Assembly (NCBI GenBank): GCA_028873155.1
Contig: JAGWML010000076.1
Span: 1 to 12,080, forward strand
Length of the DNA: 12,080 bases
Reading direction: 5' to 3'
From: Acidobacteriota bacterium
Lineage (GTDB): Bacteria; Acidobacteriota; Terriglobia; Terriglobales; Acidobacteriaceae
Both the position numbers and the translations under genes were made by a program. Below are positions 7,975-12,080 of the stretch, in pieces; positions within the stretch are counted from its first letter, which is position 1, and each line of letters starts with the position of its first letter. The notes below the pieces were generated by a model, which was given only the letters and a program-made list of their open reading frames with translations, searched no databases and was not told the DNA's origin.

Positions 7975-8002
7975 ATTACATGCCCATATCGGAATATGTC
8001 AA
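7975..8002 (-). promoter_or_regulatory. Sigma-70 promoter of the ArsR operon, giving a leaderless mRNA
   Basis: On the minus strand TTGACA (6 of 6) is followed after 16 bases by TGTAAT (5 of 6). Only 8 bases (GTTTTGGC) separate the -10 box from the ATG at 7966, so transcription should start at, or within about 3 bases of, the A of the start codon. No Shine-Dalgarno sequence fits in this space. Confidence 0.72.
7985..7998. promoter_or_regulatory. Palindromic operator candidate inside the ArsR promoter
   Basis: CATAT-N4-ATATG lies in the spacer between the -35 and -10 boxes, touching the -35 box. A protein bound here would block RNA polymerase. ArsR-family dimers commonly bind short AT-rich inverted repeats in this position, so autorepression is the simplest reading. 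The repeat is short (5-bp arms) and has not been compared with other sites. Confidence 0.5.
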
Positions 8003-8080
8003 CTGATCTTTTTCTCCCTCCCCCCCACTGCCTATGTATACGTTTGCAACTGCCCTCGCCGGGCGTTACCATGCGGCTCT

Positions 8081-9811
8081 ATGCGAAATCTGCTCTGTTC
8101 ACTTTCCCTGCTCTTCCTTTCCGTGCCTTTGGCCCTCGCCCAGTCCGCTCCCGCCGACCCCTACGCTCCCACTCTCGGCGTCCAATGCGGGGTCCCCGGC
8201 GATGGGTCTTCTTCTCCGGGGTGCAAATCCGCAGAGCAGATCGACCAGGAGTGGCAGCAGTCCGTCGCCAAGTACGACGCCGCGCGCAATCGTCTCCTTG
8301 CCGAAGAGCAGAAGCAGCAAAGCGACGGCCCCTTCCGCGCCGACTGGGCATCGCTGGAAAAGTACCAGCAGCCGCAGTGGTACAAGGACGCCAAGTTCGG
8401 CATCTTCATCCACTGGGGCGTCTACTCCGTCCCTGCCGCGGAAAACGAGTGGTATCCGCGCAACATGTACCACCCCGGCGATGGCGCATACAAAGACTTC
8501 CAGGCCCGCTTCGGCCACAATGGCGAAGGGTGCAGCGGGGCCCCCGCGGACAGGTCTTCGTCCGCGGGGTGTAAGGGCTACAAGGACCTCATCCCGCTCT
8601 TCCGCGCCGAGCATTTCGACGCCACCGCCTGGGCGCAACTCTTCAAGGACTCCGGTGCGCAATACGTCGTCCCCGTGGCCGAGCACCACGACGGCTTCTC
8701 CATGTACGACTCCGGCCTCAGCGACTGGACCGTCGTCAAAATGGGTCCCAAACGCGATACCCTTGGCGAGCTCGCCAAGGCCATACGAACGCAGGGCCTC
8801 CACTTCGGCCTCAGCTCCCATCGCGTCGAGCACAATTTCTTCTATGACGGCGGCCGCGCCATCCGCTCTGACGTGAATGATCCGAAGAATGCCTCACTCT
8901 ACGGCCCCGCTCATCAGTGGCTCAGCGGGAAAGGCGGCCTCACCAATGACTGGACCTATGTCAGCGATGCCTGGGCCAATGACTGGCTCGCCCGCGATAC
9001 CGAGCTTGTCCAGAAGTACCACCCCGAGATCGTTTACTTCGACTGGTGGATTGGCCAGCCCGCCATGCGGCACGCCGTCACCCGCTTCGCCGCCTTCTAC
9101 TACAACTACGCAGCCGCCCACGGCTACACCGGCGTCATCAACTTCAAGGACTACGCGATGGACTACCCCGCCGCCGTGCAGGACTTCGAGCGCGGTCAGC
9201 AGGACCACATCGTCCCCCAGCACTGGCAGACCGACACCTCCATCAGCAACAAAAGCTGGGGCTACATCGAGCACGACACCTTCAAGTCGCCGCAGTTCCT
9301 CGTCAACCAGCTCGTAGACATCGTGAGCAAGAACGGCAACCTGCTGCTCAACTTCGGCCCGCGCTCCGACGGCACCATCCCCGATGAAGTGCGCAGCGCT
9401 CTGCTCGCCATGGGCGCCTGGCTCAAGGTCAACGGCGAAGCGATCTATGGCACCACGCCCTGGACCACTTACGGCGAAGGCCCGACCAAGGTCGAGGCCG
9501 GCGCATTTCACGACACCGACACCAAGCCCTACACGCCGGAAGATTTTCGCTTCACCGCGAAAGGCGGCACGGTCTACGCCATCGGCATGGCCTGCCCTGC
9601 AACCTCAGGCCCCGCAGCGCACAAGGCCGTCATCCACTCGCTCGGCTGGGCGCATGAGGGCGCGTCCATCCCCGTCGGCAACATCCAGCTCCTCGGCTCC
9701 AGCGAGAAACTCACCTGGACCCAGAGCTCGGATGCCCTCGAAGTCAACCTGCCCGCGGACTCAAGCTGCCAGTACGCTTACGCGCTCAAGCTCACGCCCG
9801 CTGCAAAATAA
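8081..9811 (+). CDS. Secreted glycoside hydrolase family 29 alpha-L-fucosidase
   Basis: A 576-residue retaining alpha-L-fucosidase (GH29). A signal peptide (1-20, cleavage after ALA) sends it to the periplasm or outside. The (beta/alpha)8 barrel starts near residue 85: WYKDAKFGIFIHWGVYSVPA (100-119), NEWYPRNMY, VPVAEHHDGFSMYDS (197-211), and the nucleophile Asp321 in EIVYFDWW. QDFERG with Glu370 is a plausible but unproven acid/base. TSISNKSWGYIEHD and NGNLLLNFGPRSDGTIP are also family signatures, and a C-terminal beta domain follows from about 480. Two short in-frame palindromic insertions are present: one after the signal peptide (residues 36-49), and one at 151-165 between FGHNGEG and GYKDLIP, where the family normally runs directly into GYKDFIP. 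They supply four of the six cysteines in the mature protein. No clear ribosome binding site precedes the ATG at 8081. The stop lies 9 bases from the convergent lipoprotein gene. Confidence 0.95.
   Translation: MRNLLCSLSLLFLSVPLALAQSAPADPYAPTLGVQCGVPGDGSSSPGCKSAEQIDQEWQQSVAKYDAARNRLLAEEQKQQSDGPFRADWASLEKYQQPQWYKDAKFGIFIHWGVYSVPAAENEWYPRNMYHPGDGAYKDFQARFGHNGEGCSGAPADRSSSAGCKGYKDLIPLFRAEHFDATAWAQLFKDSGAQYVVPVAEHHDGFSMYDSGLSDWTVVKMGPKRDTLGELAKAIRTQGLHFGLSSHRVEHNFFYDGGRAIRSDVNDPKNASLYGPAHQWLSGKGGLTNDWTYVSDAWANDWLARDTELVQKYHPEIVYFDWWIGQPAMRHAVTRFAAFYYNYAAAHGYTGVINFKDYAMDYPAAVQDFERGQQDHIVPQHWQTDTSISNKSWGYIEHDTFKSPQFLVNQLVDIVSKNGNLLLNFGPRSDGTIPDEVRSALLAMGAWLKVNGEAIYGTTPWTTYGEGPTKVEAGAFHDTDTKPYTPEDFRFTAKGGTVYAIGMACPATSGPAAHKAVIHSLGWAHEGASIPVGNIQLLGSSEKLTWTQSSDALEVNLPADSSCQYAYALKLTPAAK
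8186..8227 (+). repeat. In-frame coding palindromic element, copy 1 (GH29 residues 36-49)
   Basis: Fourteen codons encode CGVPGDGSSSPGCK. At DNA level CCCCGG (8194-8199) pairs with CCGGGG (8216-8221) around a 16-base interior. The overlapping GGGGTCCCC (8189-8197) is a second palindrome, so the first arm can fold either way. It lies just after the signal peptide, in a stretch not conserved in the family, so the insertion boundaries cannot be fixed here. It matches copy 2 at about 32 of 42 aligned bases and is read in the same frame. Confidence 0.75.
8531..8575 (+). repeat. In-frame coding palindromic element, copy 2 (GH29 residues 151-165)
   Basis: Fifteen codons encode CSGAPADRSSSAGCK. A perfect 10-bp hairpin is formed by CCCCGCGGAC (8542-8551) and GTCCGCGGGG (8560-8569) around the 8-base loop AGGTCTTC. 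The arm GCGGGG (8535-8540) also pairs perfectly with CCCCGC (8542-8547), a competing fold. It interrupts the conserved GH29 segment between the RFG helix and the GYKDLIP strand, which marks it as an insertion rather than ancestral sequence. Compared with copy 1, stem bases differ on both sides in ways that keep pairing. Confidence 0.8.
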
Positions 9812-9820
9812 TCCGGCGCC

Positions 9821-10156
9821 TCACTCGCCCGGCGGCGGTGGAGGCGGAGCCGTCGCCGCGCGATACATCGTGCGGTACCCCTCGCGGAAGCCATGCTGAT
9901 AGTCCCCCATCAGCTCCGGCGCCACCGGCGGATTGCGAAAATACGGATGCCGCCCCGCATTCGGCCTCAGCCCTGCCGCCAGGTCGCGCCGCGCCGCTTC
10001 CACACCTGCGTGATACGCCTGCCGCGCCACTTCGCTGAAGACCGCCGGAGGCGGAGGAGGCGGTGGCGGCGCCGCATACACCACTGGCTGCGGATGTTCG
10101 CAACCCACCGCCAACGCACATGCGGCAACCGCCGCAAACAAAAGAACTCGACGCAT
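9821..10156 (-). CDS. Small proline-rich lipoprotein, function unknown
   Basis: A 111-residue predicted lipoprotein. MRRVLLFAAVAACALAVGC forms a lipoprotein signal ending at Cys19 (LAVGC; lipobox acceptable, not perfect). The mature protein begins with a short spacer and a run of eight prolines (30-37). A compact region follows with two related segments, AYHAGVEAARRDL (48-60) and YQHGFREGYRTMY (86-98), separated by RHPYFRNPP, and a second run of six prolines (104-109) sits next to the C-terminus. No enzymatic motif is visible, and a structural or envelope-associated role is a guess. The ATG at 10154-10156 was chosen because it opens the signal peptide and has GAGGT upstream; the longer frame to 10273 adds a charged segment ahead of the signal. 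It is convergent with GH29 and divergent from the SDR gene, so it is probably transcribed alone. Confidence 0.78.
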   Translation of the reverse strand: MRRVLLFAAVAACALAVGCEHPQPVVYAAPPPPPPPPAVFSEVARQAYHAGVEAARRDLAAGLRPNAGRHPYFRNPPVAPELMGDYQHGFREGYRTMYRAATAPPPPPPGE

Positions 10157-10317
10157 TGTGTGACCTCGCCAATCTGATATTCGCGCACCAGTTTCATCGT
10201 CCGCTTCCATATCACTGCGCAGACGTCGCCTGCCTCTGGGGTCGCTGTTATCCTTCCAGACACGCATCGGCAAAAGTTGTTGCGCACATCTCGCTCATCG
10301 CCCTTCAAGGAGCCACC

Positions 10318-11049
10318 ATGCATACCCTCGCATCGCAGGTCGCCGTCGTCACCGGAGCCGCACGCGGCACCGGCGAAGCCATTGCGCGCCGTCTCGCAGC
10401 GATGGGCGCACACGTTGTCCTCATCGCGCGCAGCGTCGATCAGCTCAACCAGGTACGCGAGCGCATCGTCGCAGCCGGCGGATCTGCCTCTGTCCTCTCC
10501 TGCGATCTGATGGACGCCTCAGCCGTTGCCGGATTCGGCAGAGCCTTCACGCAGCAGCATGCTCGATGCGACATCCTCGTCAACAACGCAGGCGTCGGCA
10601 TGGAAGGCAAATTCCTCCATGAAGTCACACCCGCAGAGTGGGACCAGGTCTTCGCCACCAATCTTCGCGGCCCCTACCTCATGATGCGCGCCGTCGTGCC
10701 GCTCATGATCGCCGCGCGCTCCGGCCACATCATCAACATCTCCTCGCTCGCCGGCCGCAACCCGCTGCCCAAAGGCGCAGCCTACGCCGCATCGAAATGG
10801 GGCCTCAATGGCCTCACCTACTCTGTTGCCGAAGAGCTGCGCCAGTTCAACATCCGCGTCAGCGTCATCGCGCCCGGCTCCATCAACACGGACTTCAGCG
10901 ACCACGCAGGCCGCGGCGCCGCCTCTGGCAAAGATCCCAACAAGAAGCTTCAGCCCGATGACATCGCTTCCGTTGTGGCAACTCTTGTCACGCAATCACC
11001 GCAGTCCTTCATCAGCGAAGTTCTGATGCGCCCGACGCAGAAGCCGTGA
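10318..11049 (+). CDS. Short-chain dehydrogenase/reductase (SDR, FabG-like)
   Basis: A 243-residue classical SDR, an NAD(P)-dependent oxidoreductase with a Rossmann fold. The cofactor motif is TGAARGTG (12-19); CDL with Asp62, NNAG (89-92) and Asn115 follow. The catalytic set is Ser143 (NISSLAG), Tyr156 and Lys160 (YAASK). The PGSINTDF motif is at 186-193. Arg38 after the second strand (VVLIARS) favours NADP(H) weakly. The C-terminus (QPDDIASVVATLVTQSPQSF) is the usual closing helix of FabG-like reductases, but the last strand lacks the common GG..DGG form, so assignment to fatty-acid synthesis is not made. The ATG at 10318 has a strong AAGGAG (10307-10312) 5 bases upstream. The frame is open further back but has no signal there. 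It stands alone, 159 bases before queC on the same strand. Confidence 0.9.
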   Translation: MHTLASQVAVVTGAARGTGEAIARRLAAMGAHVVLIARSVDQLNQVRERIVAAGGSASVLSCDLMDASAVAGFGRAFTQQHARCDILVNNAGVGMEGKFLHEVTPAEWDQVFATNLRGPYLMMRAVVPLMIAARSGHIINISSLAGRNPLPKGAAYAASKWGLNGLTYSVAEELRQFNIRVSVIAPGSINTDFSDHAGRGAASGKDPNKKLQPDDIASVVATLVTQSPQSFISEVLMRPTQKP

Positions 11050-11110
11050 AGAAGTTGTGCCATTCCGAGTGAGCATCGCGCCCCCAGGCAACCCGCAGAC
11101 CAATGAGGCA

Positions 11111-11130
11111 GGCCTGCTGCCGCGCAGGCC
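11111..11130 (+). terminator. Hairpin after the SDR gene, possible weak terminator
   Basis: GGCCTGC (11111-11117) and GCAGGCC (11124-11130) form a perfect 7-bp GC-rich stem with a 6-base loop, 61 bases after the SDR stop. No T-run follows, so intrinsic termination is doubtful; it may be a pause site or chance in GC-rich DNA. Confidence 0.3.
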
Positions 11131-11163
11131 ACGCGCAGATTCGGTAGTCTATGAACAGGTAAC

Positions 11164-11180
11164 GCGGCAGTATATGCCGC
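11164..11180. promoter_or_regulatory. Palindrome in the queC leader
   Basis: GCGGCA-GTATA-TGCCGC is a perfect 6-bp inverted repeat with a 5-base centre, ending 28 bases before the queC ATG. It could be an RNA hairpin in the leader or a repressor site. It does not resemble a preQ1 riboswitch: there is no loop-plus-A-rich-tail arrangement next to the ribosome binding site. Confidence 0.35.
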
Positions 11181-11208
11181 CCTGCAAATCACCGAGGCAA
11201 AAGGAATC

Positions 11209-11928
11209 ATGACGCAGGAACCCATCCGGAAGGCAGTGGTGTTGCTCAGTGGCGGCCTCGATTCAGCCACAGTGCTCGCTCTTGCTGTTGCGGCAGGATA
11301 CGAAACCTACGCGCTCTCCTTCGCTTACGGCCAGCGCCACGCATGGGAACTTGAGTGCGCCCGCAAGGTCGCCGCCAGCCTGCACGCGCGCGAGCACCGC
11401 ATCGCAGAGATTGATCTCCGCGTCTTCGGTGGCTCCGCGCTCACGGCAGACATCGACGTGCCCAAAGGCCGCTCACTCGACGAAATGGCCGGACACATCC
11501 CCATCACCTATGTGCCCGCGCGCAACACCATCTTCCTCTCCTTTGCACTGGCATGGGCTGAGGTGCTCGGCTCCAGCGACATCTTCATCGGCGTCAACGC
11601 GCTCGACTACAGCGGCTACCCGGACTGCCGGCCCGAGTTCATTCGCGCCTTCGAGCAGCTTGCTAACCTCGCCACCAAAGCCGGCGTCGAAGGCCGCCAA
11701 AAGCTCACAGTCCACACGCCGTTTATCTCTCTCACCAAAGCGGAAATTATCCGCAAGGGCCTCGACCTCGGCGTGGACTACAGCCTCACCAGCAGTTGCT
11801 ACGACCCCTCGCCGGAGGGCCAGCCCTGCGGCGCCTGCGACTCCTGTCTGCTGCGGCAAAAGGGCTTCCACGAAAACGGCCTCGCCGATCCGTTGCGCTA
11901 CAGCAAAACGCCTGAGAAGCATCTATGA
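11209..11928 (+). CDS. queC: 7-cyano-7-deazaguanine (preQ0) synthase QueC
   Basis: A 239-residue ATP-dependent enzyme that converts 7-carboxy-7-deazaguanine and ammonia to preQ0, in the cytoplasmic route to queuosine in tRNA. The PP-loop ATPase motif SGGLDS is at 14-19 and is followed by FAYGQRHAWELE. Middle-region landmarks are YVPARNTIFLSFALAWAE (101-118) and NALDYSGYPDCRPEFI. The zinc site is Cys197, Cys207, Cys210 and Cys213 (SSCYDP, then CGACDSC), complete and correctly spaced. Length is normal for QueC. The ATG at 11209 has AAGGA 4 bases upstream. The stop overlaps the queE start (ATGA, 11925-11928), so the two are translationally coupled and made together. No queD or queF is in the window; they may follow queE. 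Confidence 0.97.
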   Translation: MTQEPIRKAVVLLSGGLDSATVLALAVAAGYETYALSFAYGQRHAWELECARKVAASLHAREHRIAEIDLRVFGGSALTADIDVPKGRSLDEMAGHIPITYVPARNTIFLSFALAWAEVLGSSDIFIGVNALDYSGYPDCRPEFIRAFEQLANLATKAGVEGRQKLTVHTPFISLTKAEIIRKGLDLGVDYSLTSSCYDPSPEGQPCGACDSCLLRQKGFHENGLADPLRYSKTPEKHL

Positions 11929-12080
11929 GCTACGCCGTCAAAGAGATCTTCTACACCTTGCAGGGCGAGGGCGCGCAAGCCGGCCGAGCCGCCGTCTTCT
12001 GTCGCTTCGCAGGCTGCAATCTATGGTCCGGCCGCGAAGAAGATCGCACCGGCGCCATCTGCAAATTCTGTGACACCGAT
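11925..12080 (+). CDS. queE: 7-carboxy-7-deazaguanine synthase QueE (N-terminal 52 codons)
   Basis: The start of a radical-SAM enzyme that converts 6-carboxy-tetrahydropterin to 7-carboxy-7-deazaguanine, the substrate of QueC. The protein begins MSYAVKEIFYTLQGEG, the strongly conserved QueE opening whose residues bind substrate. The cluster-binding cysteines are Cys31, Cys46 and Cys49, spaced CX14CX2C, the QueE variant of the usual radical-SAM CX3CX2C motif with an inserted loop. The frame runs off the end of the window. The ATG lies within the last codons of queC (4-base overlap). Confidence 0.95.
   Translation, partial: MSYAVKEIFYTLQGEGAQAGRAAVFCRFAGCNLWSGREEDRTGAICKFCDTD

Noticed and set aside
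8010..8040. Possible plus-strand promoter for GH29 (TATGTA at 8033-8038)
   Set aside because: The only -35 candidate (TTTTCT at 8010-8015) matches poorly, so it is not listed as a feature; AT-rich bases here may be chance.
8071..8574. An ATG at 8071, ten bases before the GH29 start, in another frame
   Set aside because: The frame gives Arg/Pro-rich sequence without any domain, while the ATG at 8081 opens a clean signal peptide joined to GH29.
10644..10660. CAGGTCTTCGCC in the SDR gene, resembling the loop of the palindromic element
   Set aside because: It is ordinary conserved SDR coding sequence (WDQVFATN) with no flanking GC arms.
11050..11208. preQ1 riboswitch upstream of queC
   Set aside because: The region lacks the small stem-loop followed by an A-rich tail overlapping the ribosome binding site that defines the known preQ1 classes.

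Overview
The window is high-GC bacterial chromosome, densely packed with genes on both strands. Gene content points to a soil-type heterotroph, most likely an acidobacterium of the Terriglobus/Granulicella/Edaphobacter kind. That is an inference from codon use, secreted sugar hydrolases with N-terminal signals, and an ArsR/SRPBCC/DinB cassette; no rRNA or phylogenetic marker is present to prove it. No tRNA, rRNA, CRISPR array, insertion sequence or integrase was seen, and no gap between genes exceeds about 210 bases.

Layout. 1-1053 (+): the end of an exported isoaspartyl peptidase/L-asparaginase. 1063-1677 (-): an exported or membrane-anchored NTF2/SnoaL-like protein. 1833-3464 (-): an S41 C-terminal processing protease with a PDZ domain. 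3669-6506 (+): a large secreted family 31 glycoside hydrolase with an extra helical C-terminus. 6525-6557: an intrinsic terminator whose U-tract lies on the minus strand. 7966-6590 (-): a three-gene operon, ArsR-type repressor, SRPBCC protein and DinB-fold protein, driven by a strong promoter placed so close to the first ATG that the mRNA should be leaderless. 8081-9811 (+): a secreted family 29 alpha-L-fucosidase. 9821-10156 (-): a small proline-rich lipoprotein. 10318-11049 (+): a short-chain dehydrogenase. 11209-12080 (+): queC and the start of queE, translationally coupled.

How the genes fit together. GH31 and GH29 both carry export signals and probably trim alpha-linked sugars from plant or microbial polysaccharides outside the cytoplasm, but they are not in one operon and no transporter or TonB receptor is nearby. 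The asparaginase and S41 protease are also envelope-directed. queC-queE belong to the 7-deazaguanine (preQ0/queuosine) pathway.

The most unusual signal is inside the GH29 gene. Two copies of a short GC-rich palindromic element (8186-8227 and 8531-8575) sit in the same reading frame, each adding a Cys-flanked peptide of the form C(S)GxPxDxSSSxGCK. The second copy interrupts what is normally continuous conserved catalytic-domain sequence. This looks like a protein-coding palindromic repeat that inserts into genes, comparable in concept to Rickettsia palindromic elements. The second point of interest is the leaderless, probably self-repressed ArsR promoter. Everything else is ordinary chromosomal content.
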